Of a stretch of 64,000 bases of DNA, positions 33,816 to 45,449 are shown in pieces. The notes beneath the pieces are model-generated. The model saw only the letters and a list, made by a program, of their open reading frames with translations. It was not told the origin of the DNA and searched no databases. The stretch comes from Cladopsammia gracilis. Taxonomy: Eukaryota > Cnidaria > Anthozoa > Scleractinia > Dendrophylliidae. The translations under genes and the position numbers were made by a program. The stretch is from positions 1 through 64,000 of the forward strand of contig JAJGOT010000433.1 in assembly GCA_022457155.1 (NCBI GenBank), in the 5' to 3' direction. Position 1 is the stretch's first letter. Every line of letters starts with the position of its first letter.

Positions 33816-34182
33816 ACCAAAACGTTGCGATCGTTGCGATTACAGTATAAAAACGTTTTTCTTTCTTTGAATTAATGTGAGCAGATGTGTAGGTTATTAA
33901 TTGTATGCCTCAAGCGATTACTATAAGCGAGTAGCGACTGTATTTTGTATGAGCAATCACGTTGTGTGCACGTGCAAATGTTGAACTTTGTTCTTATAGA
34001 AACCGGTACGTGATACATGTTTTCGAGAAAAAGTAATGTAATTAATTCTTATGATGCGTTAAAAAACACCTGTTTAAAAAAATATTAGTTCCAAAATTCA
34101 TTTTGGATGCGCTGAGTTTCTGATTTACGACGCCTTTCAATAACATGCGGAATTTGAAATTCAAATCTCCACCAACGGTTAA

Positions 34183-34772
34183 AGTCAAACCGGATGTTCT
34201 TTGCAAACTTCCGCCGCAACATTGGTATTTTGATTGACAAGTTGGAAGTTGTGCGAGCAAGTTGCAACTTTCGCGAGCAAGTTCCTATTTCAAACTTGCG
34301 GTCATTTGCCTGATTTCTGAATTGAAAGTACTTGGTTTGGTTACCTTGCAGTATTCCACAAACTCTACGATGTCAGGAGTAGAAACTGTTCGTTCTATCT
34401 AGCTAGGTTTACCGGGAAAATACGTCTCGTGTTGTCAAAATCTGTTTACAATTGGATACAGTTTGCCTTGATAATCCAACAATGCGTGCGATTTGTTCTT
34501 GTTTTTAATACACCAGACGACCATTATTCTCTCTCTTTTCTCAACCGAGGTGGTATTATTGCGATGTACGTGAGCCATAATTGAAGAAATACGTGTTTTC
34601 ACAAAATTCGCAATTTGCAACTGACAACAAGTTTGAAAGAGGAACTTGCTCGCGAAAGTTGCAACTTGCTCGCGTAACTTCCAACTTGCTCGAAGCAAAC
34701 TGTCAATCAAAATACCAATGTTGCAGCGGAAGTTTGCAAAGTTGCCCGCAAAAGAACATCCGGTTTGACTGT
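34183..34772. mobile_element. Foldback element with ~110-bp terminal inverted repeats
   Basis: Left end GTCAAACCGGATGTTCTTTG is mirrored at the right by AAAGAACATCCGGTTTGAC. Inside both ends are mirrored GAAGTTTGCAAA and AAGTTGCAACTTTCGCGAGC blocks. The internal ~350 bp is unique. Two short ORFs in it are not protein-like. Confidence 0.75.
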
Positions 34773-35449
34773 AAGTTATTCCCTGCCGTCAATCATAATT
34801 AATACGAAAGCCAACGGACCATGTAAAAAAGAAACAAACAAAATGGATCGAAATCTACCAAACATAATGCACGGAATGTGACCTTTTGACCGGTGTCTGT
34901 AAAACCAGGAATCGACCCAGAACCTACCCGGAACACCCCGGAACACCCCCGGAACACCGTCGGAACCTAACCGGAACACCCTGAAACCCACTAAAAATAA
35001 AAATAAATCAAAGGCTCCTTTGAAAAAGATTCTGCACACCTTTGGACCCTCCCCTCTCCTGGGCGTTTTGCTCCATGCATGGAACCACTCTATGTAATGA
35101 TCAGATGAATAAATAATATACATGATCCCCGAAAGATCCGCTTTTACCCTTTTTATAAGCTCACTGATCCTCGCATCTTGTGACTGCTGTCACATTTACT
35201 TACGATCAAACCAAAATGGCCGCCCCGCGCGCCCGGTCGAGAGATGACTGGAGCCAAGAAAGCCAGTTTCCCGCGCTTTCCGCCGGTTGCCATTTCTCTT
35301 TGACCAATCACAACCAAGATACGTCTGACGTGAGTCGAGGTTGTCGAGGAGGAAAAATTATTTTCCTGCGTTGAGTCTGCTTTGGGAAGTAATTTGGATA
35401 ATAATCTTTCCACCTTTCTATTTGACTCAAACTTAACTTAAGATTAAAA

Positions 35450-36770
35450 GGTATTTAAAGTCTCTTTGACATTTGAAAATTAAGTTAAGCCATAAACAAG
35501 AGTTCTCAAGCGTTTCGACATGGATATTTACTTTCTCAGACTTCTAAACTTGCCGGTAAAAAAGTTTAAGTTTCAGTAAAATGTTAGCTTTCAGCCCGGT
35601 TTACACGACAAGCTTTTCCTGTTTATGAAATACAAGGTAAGCTTAACCTAACGAGGCTTTTTAGTGAATTTTCTATATTACTGACAAACCCTGGATATCC
35701 GTTTCATTCATTATTTATCTGTACCATTCGAGTTTGCAATAAAAATGGCGGGATACCAGTTATCGAATTGCCGGTTTGTTAAAATTACACTTGAACATCG
35801 CATATTTCATTTTTAATACACAATCAAGAGCCATTGAACAGATCATGCATCAACTCAAGACACTTTTCAGGTTCCATGAGAACAAGTAAACATATCAGTT
35901 AGTCACCCTTTCAGTCCCAAGAATGCTTGATTATTTTTGAAGCAACAGGTAACGACAATCATTATGAAAAAATCAGTTAATTATTACTTTAAAAATTAAA
36001 ATTAATGAAAAATGATTGCAACAATTATGCAGGTAAAGGAAATGATTTGTAAGTTAAGAGAATTGCTTGTTATACTTCCACATTCAAAGAATAATTCAAG
36101 CTTCAGGGAATGAATGGATGTAGTTGCATCGAGCAAAAACAATCGTGTGAAAACATGACCTTTATATTTTGGTGTAAAACTAATATGTATGACTTAGCCT
36201 GTTTATAATGTGAGAACATTTGCATTCGAAGTGAGTAATTACTTCAGTTTGAAAGAAAACAAGACAAAAAGGTGGCTATGGAAAAACATTTTCATCGCTC
36301 AAACAACTTCAACTCATTGCAAAGTATGCCTGTTTGCCAAACTCATTTCTGATCTAGAGTCAGGTGAGATTTAAGGTAAACCTAATGCAGATACATGTAT
36401 GTCACAGTCATGTTTTCATGCCACATGTTTATGCTTATAGATGCAACAAACAGTATATCATCTTTTCTTCAACTTAATAAGAAACTATCTATAAAGCATG
36501 TGTAATATACATGTATTTCAGGAATGTGTTATTGTTGGCTTTCGTACTGCGTTGCAACCATGTAGCAGTAGGATATAATCCGGTTGTAGGCGAGAAATTT
36601 GGGATTTCTGTAAAACCCAAAAATTAGAATCTTTTATAGTTATAATAAATATTATGTACCACTTACTTTATATCATTTTTAGGTGCAATTGCAGGCAAAG
36701 TCCAAAATAATTCATTCCAATTAATCTTTTCGTGAAATCCTTGAAAGCCTCAGTATCATAGTTTTAATTC
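35450..36770. other. AT-rich intergenic interval, nothing recognised
   Basis: No ORF of note, no inverted or tandem repeats apparent, only A/T tracts. It is one of the few stretches in the window without visible element ends. Confidence 0.5.
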
Positions 36771-36779
36771 TTAGCTTTT

Positions 36780-37545
36780 TGCACTTTCCATGCTTTCAAG
36801 GTGTATGTGTACTGTATAAGTGTATTTGTTCCAGGCTTTACAGGGATTTTGGCTTGTAGGAAAGCCTGGAAAGGTGGGAATCATTCTGTGCTTTCCTGGC
36901 TTTTTTGTAAATGAGGAAAAGCCAGGAAAGGGCAGAATACTTATTCCTGGCTTTCCAGGCTTTAATTGGTGCTTTCCTAAAAAGCTGGGTGTCATTCCGC
37001 ACTTTCTGCACTTTCCAGGAAATATCCAAGGAATCCTGGTAAGAGCGGAAAACCAGGACGGTCCACGCTTTCCTGGCTGCCTGTGGAAAAAAGCCATGAA
37101 AGTGCGGACTGTCCTGGCTTTCCACACTTTCCAGAAAACCAAGGAATCCTTGAAGGCACGGAAAACCAGGACGGTCCGCACTTTCATGGCTTTTTTGCAT
37201 ATGTAGAAAAGCCGGGAAAGGGCAGACCATCCTGGTTTTCCATGCTTTCAAGGATTCCTTGGTTTTCTGGAAAGTGTGGAAAGCCAGGACAGTCCGTGCT
37301 TTCCTGGCTTTCCCCAATGTGCACTTTCCAAGATTCCTTGGTTTCCTGAAAAGCACAGATCCGCGCTTTCCTGGCTTTTTTGCACATAGGGATTTTCCAG
37401 GAAAACCGCGGACTGTCCTGGCTCTCCGCGCTTTACAGGAAACCAAGGAATCCTGGAATGCGCGGAAAGCCTGGGCAGTCTGCGCTTTCCTGGAAAATCC
37501 CTATAAGCAAAAAAGCCAGGAATTCCACACCTTTTTTGCATGGGT
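36780..37545. repeat. Degenerate minisatellite of CTTTCCTGGCTTTCC / CCAGGAAAGC motifs
   Basis: A unit of roughly 30-40 bp alternates between CTTTCCTGGCTTTCC and its complement, with CAAGGAATCC and GGACTGTCCTGG inserts in both orientations. The repeat leaves several frames open on both strands (Gly-Lys-Pro or Phe-rich translations). These lack starts, splice sites and known domains and are read as repeat by-products. Confidence 0.85.
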
Positions 37546-37623
37546 TACTTACTTTAGTTATTTTCAGATTGATATTATAACAATTTTTACAATTTTAAAT
37601 GTTTCACCCCAAATTTCAGCATT

Positions 37624-37764
37624 TATAGGCCCACTATCACCTAAACTGCATTGCGAATTTAACGCAGTCGAAAATTCCCGAAAGAGCCAATCACGAGCGA
37701 GCTCGTCATTTGAAAACAAAAACAAACGACCGCAAAGCCGAATGGGTGATAGTGGGCCTTTAAT
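37624..37764. mobile_element. Short MITE with AGGCCCACTATCACC ends
   Basis: AGGCCCACTATCACC at the left matches GGTGATAGTGGGCCT at the right exactly in inverted orientation. The ~140-bp body has no ORF. TTA-type bases flank both sides but the duplication is ambiguous. Confidence 0.65.
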
Positions 37765-37963
37765 AAACATGCAAGTATTAATTTTCCTTGCAAGCCATAC
37801 AAATTTTGTTAAAAAAGCAACAATCCACACCTGTTTACAAGTGTTGACACTGATATGTAACATAGACTGGAACACTAAATTATTAAATCTTTGCTTCAAA
37901 GGCAATTGCAAAGTGAATGTTGAATCCAGTAAAATTATATACATGTTGTTGTCACACATCATC

Positions 37964-38132
37964 AATAGACTAATTCCGATATATTAAAATTCATACTTGG
38001 CTCCGAGGCTTAGGGGAATAAAACAAAAGAAATGAATTATTCATCCCTGAACCTCGATGTGATTTCTTTTGTTTTATTCCCCTAAGCCTCGGAGCCAAGT
38101 ATGAATTTTAATATATCGGAATTGGTCTATTT
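37964..38132. mobile_element. Near-perfect palindrome with ~68-bp arms
   Basis: AATAGACTAATTCCGATATA...AACAAAAGAAAT (37964-38032) is mirrored by ATTTCTTTTGTT...TATATCGGAATTGGTCTATT (38063-38132) with one or two mismatches. The ~30-base loop contains TCATCCCTGAACCTCGATG. It would form a stable hairpin in RNA from either strand. Confidence 0.8.
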
Positions 38133-38585
38133 AAAGAGTGAATAAACTGATTATTCACTGGATAGTGCTATCCACCTTTTGAACAACTTGGGCCGATTAT
38201 TGTTTTTGCATAACTCAGTGGATAAATAAACAACTGCTGTAAAAAAGATAATGTAAAAAAATGTTCAGTTTGATTCTGTAGAATAAGATGCAGTCCTAAT
38301 TATGACGTTTCATAGTGTTTTGGATGAAGGAATAGTTTAATATTTAATAGCAATGTTTATTAACCAGGACTAAGAAAAACAATTCAGGCTGGTATCATAT
38401 ATCATTCAACAATAATTTTAAGAGTCACAGACTACGACCTCATGCTTAGGATACCAGTTTTTTTGTGGTCTATTTTTATATCTGATGTAGGTGCGATATA
38501 TTGAATCTTTTTCCTCTACCATTATGTGTTAATACAAAAGTTATACCCCAACTGCATGGTTTTTGTAAGTAATAGATAAAATATA

Positions 38586-38670
38586 AGCGGGAGATCTGTG
38601 TGGGCGTTTACAATGGCGAGCCAAAGCCAAGGCAAGCCATTGTAAACGCCCATACAGATCGGACGCGAAT
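38586..38670. mobile_element. Small palindrome (GATCTGTGTGGGCGTTTACAATGGC)
   Basis: GGGCGTTTACAATGGC and its complement GCCATTGTAAACGCCC face each other across about 18 bases, with further pairing outside (GATCTGT/ACAGATC). It probably represents a short MITE. Confidence 0.55.
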
Positions 38671-39574
38671 ATTTTATTGTACTTATGAAATGATACAATG
38701 AGTAGAGATTTGTATGAAAAGTTAATGAATGCTGATTAGCTGACCAGGTGTTTGTATCAAAAGTTAATTCTACCGTTAATCGTATCAATAGCAAAATTCT
38801 TGATTGTGATTGGTCATCTATGCACCTATTTCTTGTGTAATTGGCGCGCGGTCACGTGGGTGTCCAAGTAGCTATCCAATTACACGCCTACATTGTGCGT
38901 GCGTCAATCAGTTGCATTTAAATGGGTTCTTTTTCTTGCTGTTTGGCCTCCTGCTTTCAAACTGATAGAAAATAACCTTGACGTTTTGAGTACAAAAAAA
39001 CTCCACATAGACTTTTTAATCTCGAATTTTGTTATTGAGTTGATTAATTAGTAATTGAACTTCGTGTCGTACAATTCAGGGGTAATCGCCGTGCTCGTAA
39101 TTTCAAATCGTCCTCACGCTACGCGGTCGGATGATTTGAAATTACTCGACCGATTACTCCCTGAATTGTACTCCACACAGTCCAATTTATACTATTACTT
39201 AATAATTCATCAACTCAGTTGATTTGTATTGGAGTTTACAGAGGTGTAATTGTGACTCAAATACCACTTATTGATTTGTCATAACCTTAATGAATAATTA
39301 ATGAATTTTGTAACCAACCAGCACCTGTGGTTATTACGGTTGTTATAATTAGCAAATACTTATTTATTCAGTCATTCTTTTCAATTAATAATGTTCTATA
39401 CAGGTGTATGGCAAAGATTTGCAGCTTGTTGTAAACTGTACTGTTCCACTATAATTATTTACGCCTTCTTTATTCAAAAGGTAACAAAACATTGTCATTT
39501 TCTAGTCTGTTTAATTATATCATCAAGTTACAGAGATAAATGACGTTAATCAAGTTACAGAAATATTAACGCCA

Positions 39575-39873
39575 TGTTCACACCAACGCTTAAACAGGTT
39601 TAAATGTTGTTTAGTTAAAAACAGGTTAAGAAAAAAATGTATCCGAAAATCCCGCAATATTTGGATTGAAATCTTTACTATAAAAGGAACTTCACTGACT
39701 ACAATGATCATTCCAAGTAGTCTGAATCGTATACATTTGAAAGCGTTCAAGATTTGACAGGCTAAAAACGTACTATAACCGGCTAAACACGTTTAAAAAC
39801 GTTCACAGATAGAGGATAAAACTGTAGTTAAACTCAAACACTAAACCATGTTCAAGCGTTTTTTGGTGTGAAC
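39575..39873. mobile_element. MITE with GTTCACACCAACGC ends
   Basis: GTTCACACCAACGCTTAAAC at the left is mirrored by CAAGCGTTTTTTGGTGTGAAC at the right. Inner CGTTTAAAC-like words recur. About 299 bp, no ORF. Confidence 0.6.
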
Positions 39874-40048
39874 GAAGTATTAAAGTTACATTAATTTAGC
39901 TACATTATGTATTAAAGCAAAACAATGCCATTTATTTTATTCTTGCGCGTCAGAAAATTACCACCCCACTCTCAGGACACGCTTAGGTGTCTCAATCAAT
40001 CAATCAATCAATCATTTATTAAGAGCAAATTTCAACTGAGTGTCGAAA

Positions 40049-40285
40049 GTAATCTCGCAATTGCTTTGGTTTTGCATTGCTATGCTTTGTGATTGGCTAA
40101 AAAATCTCGCGCCACTTTCTTAACCAATCAAAAGTAAAACCAAAAACCAATCGTGACTTGCTCGCACGCGTTTTCCCGCGCTTGGCGCCGGCTGCATGTA
40201 TTTGCTTCGCGTTCTGATTGGTCATTGAATTGTCTGCGCCTGTTGTGATTGGCTAGAGTGATTACTTTGATTTTGGAGTTACGAC
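40049..40285. repeat. CCAAT-rich dispersed repeat, copy 1
   Basis: About 235 bp, repeated at 62466-62700 in the same orientation. Both contain CTTTGTGATTGGCTAAAAAA, CGCGCCACTTT, ACTTGCTCGCA, GCGTTTTCCCGCGCTTGGCG and TGTGATTGG. There are five ATTGG/CCAAT words per copy (GATTGGCT, ACCAATCA, ACCAATCG, TGATTGGTC, TGATTGGCT), the pentamer bound by NF-Y. A (CAAT)n run precedes this copy at 39993-40013. Confidence 0.85.
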
Positions 40286-40932
40286 ACTCAATTGAAAACT
40301 TCTCCATTTTTTTATTTAGATACATAACATATAGGAATTTAAAATGCGTTAAAACGCGTAGGTGTAAATAAATCTATCCATTAGTTACCGCTATCGGCTC
40401 CTGCTAATCTATAAAAACGAATAACTTTCTGATCCTGAATGGAAGTTTGTTGTGGTCGTCAATAATTAACCACCTAGAGTAAACTTTCTGTTTATATACC
40501 TTAAAATGCACCCATTAATAAAGCAACTAAAAACTCTATGATGTAAGAAGTACCTTGGACTATTTAAATTACGTGTTGACTTGTCACTTTACTGTTAATC
40601 GTCCGTCATTAAGTAATTAAAGTACAAAACCAGGAGCATAAGTATTACTTTTCGTATTTCGTCTTACTTTGAAATTCATACAGACCAGAGTAAACGTTCG
40701 TCAATCTTACCATATATGGGAGGTTTAACGCGAGTGGAATTCAAGATGAATGGTAGCTACTCGACATAAACATTTTCACGAATGTTGGCAAATTATTTTG
40801 TGATTTTACGCAAGAAGAATGGTTTATTTGCTCTTCTAAGTCTTCAGAGTCTCGGATTTTGTTTTATTTCTTAACCTATGAATGACATTTGTCAAGAAAA
40901 CTCGGAATATATGCAGAGAACTACGAATACGC

Positions 40933-41235
40933 CTGGGGAGGGGGGGGGGGGGGGGGTGATTCCTATATAAAATTGACGGAGGTGATCGCCGAAAATTTTG
41001 GAAAGAACAGTACCAGAAAGTTGTTTGGTGTGGTTCACATTACGTTTTACCCCAGCTAAGAGGTACCAGGTTCCTGTCAGCAAATTTTTTTGGCTCAATA
41101 CCCTAAAAGGCATCAGAGCAATTCTGAGGGTCGTCATTTTCGATTCAAATGCCCTCAGTGGTACCAAACCACGATCGCGAATTAAAACCACTAAACGGTA
41201 CGACGATCACCCAGTCACTATTACATGGGGATCAT
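40933..41235. mobile_element. Poly-G-ended element related to 30727-31196
   Basis: CCTGGGGA, G run, TGATTCCTATATAAAATTGACGG at the left corresponds to the left end at 30727. The right part GTACGACGATCACCC...ATTACATGGGGATCA corresponds to its right end, with the C run lost. Interior includes mirrored AAACGGTACGACGATC. Confidence 0.55.
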
Positions 41236-41705
41236 GACCCAATACGCCCAGCATGGCCGTGCAAAGTAACTGTCTTGGTTATATTCGAAGCCTTCTCTTT
41301 CATATATAACTCGGTGTACGTAAAGTTTTTCCATGTTTATTTTACTGGCCAGAATGAAGGCAAAGTCATCGACATTCTTAACACAAGGTGAAGATTTCGC
41401 ATAAAAGGTATGATTGACGGAAGTCTATATAGTCTGCACAACAGAAGCCGCTTTAATTCAAATAGTCGCGTAGCAGTGAAATAATGGTAGTCAGCACGTT
41501 GCTTGAGTGTTTGGAACCTATTCAAAACTAATACAAGAGCGAAATAGGGATTTTATGAGAGCTTATGTTTGCTTCATAAAACAGCATAGCTAATACCTGC
41601 TTCGTAAAACAGCATAAATTATAAAACCAGGTGTGAAACGTGCTTTAAAATTAACGACTAATGCGAATAATAAAATTGCAAACATGTTTACGGGAAATGT
41701 GTTTC

Positions 41706-41785
41706 GTTGATTAAACATGTTTACTCTAAACATGTTTACTCTAAACATGTTTACTCTAAACATGTTTACTCTAAACATGTTTCGG
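41706..41785. repeat. 15-bp tandem repeat AACATGTTTACTCTA, ~5 copies
   Basis: Exact 15-bp units in register. It lies about 45-120 bp beyond the stop codon of SID-1-like copy B, so it probably falls in that gene's 3' UTR or just after it. The MFRVN-repeat translation is an artefact. Confidence 0.9.
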
Positions 41786-41826
41786 TGCTGATGCCGGGGA
41801 GATGAAAGAAACTACAAAAGACTAGA

Positions 41827-43886
41827 CTACACTGTTTCTTTTAATGGCGTAGTCTCGTCTTGATGTCCTTGAGAGGGGAGATCATCGTAGCTTACAAACA
41901 TGACCAGATATGCCCCCACGAGTAAAGCGTGGGAAGATAGAATGTGCCACATATCGTGATAGTCAAAAAAATCTCCGTATGCACATTCTTCGTTTAGATC
42001 TCGGGATATTTCAGGGGATTCCACCTTATCAGTTGTTGGCTTGTTTATGAAGAAATAAAAAGCGACCACCCAAAGAATCCCCAGAATAATGACATAAACC
42101 ACTCTGAAACATTTTTTCGGGCATGTTTTAGGGCAATCATCGCAGCACTCTTTATGTTTATACATGTAGTACATTTTGACTAAAATCTTGACAACAATTG
42201 CAAAAGCGCCTTCAAAAATGCAGGAATATAGAAAAGCCTGCGGAAGGTTATTTTTCTGAGAAATGAATATCCCAATTAATATGATCATATTCAAGCCAAA
42301 AAAAGCGCGATCAAAATGGCAAAGACAACAATCCATACATCTTCCTTCTTCTTTACATAGTTTAGATGACAGCTTACACCCAGCCCAGAGAGCAATCAGA
42401 AACAACCATATCGCCATACCTATCCAAAAGCATATTGTAAAAGCATTACTTACCCCTTTCTCGGAATGGTGCACTTCAAAATGATGTAGAGCGCCGAAGT
42501 AGTTAAAAATTAAAAGTGGAACTAAAAAATAAAGGAAGAAATTTGCGGCGCCCACAATTCCCCCGCAATTAACCCCACAATTAATCGTAACTTCACTTTG
42601 TTTCATTGATTGATTGATACCATTGTACAATAAAATAACGGTAAATCCGGCAATGACGAACATAAATGCTGTATCAAATTGAAACGTCATCTTACTTGGA
42701 CAAAGATGGTAAATTAAGGAGAAACAGCCTTCGAAAATAAGAGCCCAGGCAAAAGCGTAGCCAACTGAAAACGACATCTTCGCTTTGAGGTCTTCACCAA
42801 CGCCAGGTTGTTTACATTGATAGAGGACATTTGCTTCCATACAGCAAACACACACAGCTAAAATCACTCCATGCAAAATGTACGTCAGGTTACTGATCAT
42901 TAAGTTGAGAGGAATATCATGATAACCACTTACTCTATAACAGAAATCGTTGTAAAAACAGTTGTCTCTATCGCCTTCATGTATCATGACATGCCAGTTG
43001 GCAAAAACAAACTGAGACGCACCCACCATTAACACAAAACCCACAATTGCAGTGATGTATGAGAATGTTTTAGGGCCTCGTGTAAACCAATGGTCTTTTA
43101 TAACTTTACATACACAATTAAAAAAACCCTTGCAACAAAGACCAAGATTATCTTTACAGCTCCCAAAACAACTTTCAGCTGAAAGTTGAGACGCTACAAA
43201 GAGCTTTTTAAAACACACGAAAGCACAGATTGACACAAAAATACCGGTAAGAATAGTAATAAAAACTAAAAGACCTATGGGACCAAAATATGAGTAATCA
43301 AATGATCTCTTTAAAGTTAACGTTACAGTCTTTCTTGCATCAAATTCGGTTGTACCTGATGCGTTCTTAAGTGCAATGCCAATGAACCAGGGAGATGCAG
43401 AATCGGTCAGGGGAGGAATAGAGACCTTGGATAAAGTGATCCGTCCTTTCTTTGCAAAAGAAAGGCGAATAGACTCACCCTTGTAGTCCACAAGTCTTAT
43501 ATTATCCTTTACGTCTTTGCAGTCTCGTGACACTTTCAAATATGCTGGTACATCTGAGTTAGAAGTAACGGTCACGTCAAGTTGTGTCTTTGAGATGTCT
43601 TCAGGTGGGATGAACTGGAAGACGTTAATAGGATTCGACTGGTTTATTTCGGTTTCCTTTGGTTTATCTATCTGGATCGCTAATGGAGAACTTTCCATTT
43701 TTACTGTAAAATCAAGGTGCGGAGTTCCTGCAAATGTCAATTTTCTGTTTTGGATTCTGCTGTCGACAACAGGAGGACATAGAATGAGGGTACTCCAGTC
43801 GGATTCAGACTTTGAAACGTCTAAATGACCCAATAAGTGCGACTCGTCGTCGTCTGCCAGTCCATAAACTGTCATATGCAGAAATC
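41827..43886 (-). CDS. SIDT: SID-1/SIDT-like transporter copy B, exon 2 (intact)
   Basis: After acceptor TTTTGTGTCAACAG the exon reads without interruption to the stop, giving 774 aa with exon 1. Residues ~89-285 complete the beta-rich ectodomain. TM1 is near 290-315, then a short Cys-rich loop, then about ten TM helices. Diagnostic blocks are TFSYITAIVGFVLMVG, DIPLNLMISNLTYILHG, and the CREST-superfamily metal-site residues: S478 and H482 in SLIYHLCP, D493 in FQFDTAFMF, H732 and H736 in FFDYHDMWH. SID-1 proteins move or bind double-stranded RNA and sterols; mammalian SIDT1/2 act on lysosomal or plasma membranes and may have hydrolase activity. Length fits the family (~830 aa). The tail ...PLKETV lacks a standard PDZ motif. 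Compared with copy A it lacks the long loop with ELRPLI, so the two may traffic differently. Confidence 0.85.
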
Positions 43887-45131
43887 CTGTTGACACAAAA
43901 AAGAACTCTAGTTTCGTTCTAAACAAGGAATCAGTGAATTAACTCTGTGTGTAAATTATAGTGCTGAGGTCAACCCATAAATTTCCCTGTACAGAGCGTT
44001 AGCCCCAGTATTAGGAAATGAGAGACCACACGAGGGAAAGGAAAAAATCTTTGACCCTGGTGGGATTCGAACCCACGACCTCCGTATTAGATCTTCCGTC
44101 GCTCTACCGCTTGAGCCACGAGGCCGTACGGAAGCAGATCTGAAAATTATATTTGAAATTCGCCATTACAACTGGAGTTGTCAATCAGATTTTACTGTTC
44201 GATTTGCTTTACGTTCGTCAAACTGTTTAAGTGTTTTAAAATTATGACCACCAAAAACTTTTCAGAAATATTTCAAGATGGAAATATAGGGGATTCCTGA
44301 AGAGAGAGTAGGCCAAAGCTGCTAACGTTTAAACCAAGTTTCAATATATTTCAGAGCCCTAATAACACGACTTTTAAAGTTATAGTATATAGTTATAGTT
44401 ATGATATAGACCTTACAAAAACAGGTAGTTGACTCAACATACCAGGAGCTCAACATACCAGGAGCCCATTGATAGGCTTCTGAACATACATAATGGAGAA
44501 ATTATATTTTTATGTTCTAATACACAAACAAATCAGGTTTTATAGCTTTTGTCACAAATTGGCCAGAAGGCCAACGAGAGATAATTAAATTTCCATTTTC
44601 AATTCTTAGACTGAAAAAAGCAGCGAGAAATCGTTGCATATAAATGTTAATCTGTTTCGGATAACTGGTCTCTTAGTCAGTCCCTTTAAAAAGAAGAAAT
44701 CGTTTTTTCCTGTTGCTGAGAAAAATTAAACGGATTTCTAGTACCTCTGTACGACAAAAAGGCAACGAGAAGCCCACGATAGGTAAAAATCCGAATGTGT
44801 CCTTCAGATTAACCCGGCTTATCTTGAACGAATTTCACGAATACCTTCGGTTTATTCGGTCATGGAATACAGTCAACACAGTGGAAGATAACATGTATCT
44901 GAAAGCTGAAAAGTTGCGTTTGGAGACGCGTGATGAGTCTTAATGAGCTAGAAAGGATTCAAATGATTTCATACTCCATTAATGCGATACTAAATTAACC
45001 GAATGATGGAAACAAGGGAGGAGGGGAAGTAGATTCAATCGTTTTCTCTTGATTTCAGTCGATTTGTACAATGAATGCACGCGCACACTTCAGGGTGTTT
45101 TGCGTACAATGATACTTTATTTCACTCTTAC
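43887..45131 (-). other. Intron of SID-1-like copy B
   Basis: A phase-1 intron of 1245 bp, donor G|GTAAGAG and acceptor CAACAG|GA. It contains the tRNA-like sequence at 44052-44126 and no other recognised feature. Confidence 0.7.
44052..44126 (-). repeat. tRNA-derived SINE head or tRNA pseudogene
   Basis: On the minus strand TGGCTCAAGCGG matches the Pol III A box, and GGTTCGAATCC is a perfect B box inside an intact T arm (GTGGG/CCCAC). A D-arm GCTC/GAGC is present. The 5' acceptor strand GGCCTCG has no complement at the 3' side and the anticodon stem does not pair, so a working tRNA is unlikely. It lies in the intron of SID-1-like copy B. Confidence 0.7.
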
Positions 45132-45396
45132 CTTTGGCCTCTTTGTTTCTTTTAGCTTTCACGCGCAGGAAATGGTTCCTATCGTGCGTTTTTACCACAC
45201 AGGAATGGCTCAGGTTTTGATAAGACGCAAGCTTGGAAATGAATGTTGTCGCCATTCTCTGGTCGCTTATTGCATTTGTCATTCCAAAGGTACAGTCTGC
45301 AAACATTTCTGCTTGAGCCTCAAACGGCGATACTGAACTATAAATCGCTAGAACAGTGAGCAGGATTGCTACAAAGCAGAGCATGTTGAAGCCCAT
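45132..45396 (-). CDS. SIDT: SID-1/SIDT-like copy B, exon 1 (signal peptide and N-terminal ectodomain)
   Basis: MGFNMLCFVAILLTVLAIYS is a strong signal peptide; the ATG at 45396 is chosen because it gives the same signal-to-core distance as copy A. The in-frame ATG at 45450 would add 18 charged residues before the hydrophobic stretch. The exon has 265 bases and ends GCCAAAG|GTAAGAG in phase 1; G|GA at the join gives Gly. NLSHSCVVKTHDRNHFLRVKA aligns with copy A exon 1. Confidence 0.8.
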
Positions 45397-45449
45397 GATG
45401 AATAAACAATGTTCTTTGTCTTCTTTGTTTCCCAGACGGCAAAACATCA

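Noticed and set aside
36771..37987. Several overlapping ORFs of up to 242 aa
   Set aside because: Open frames on both strands through a minisatellite, with no domain, start context or splice site.
41590..41778. ORF with MFRVN repeats
   Set aside because: Produced by a 15-bp tandem repeat beyond the stop codon of SID-1 copy B.
44052..44126. Functional tRNA gene
   Set aside because: Good A and B boxes and T arm, but acceptor and anticodon stems do not pair.
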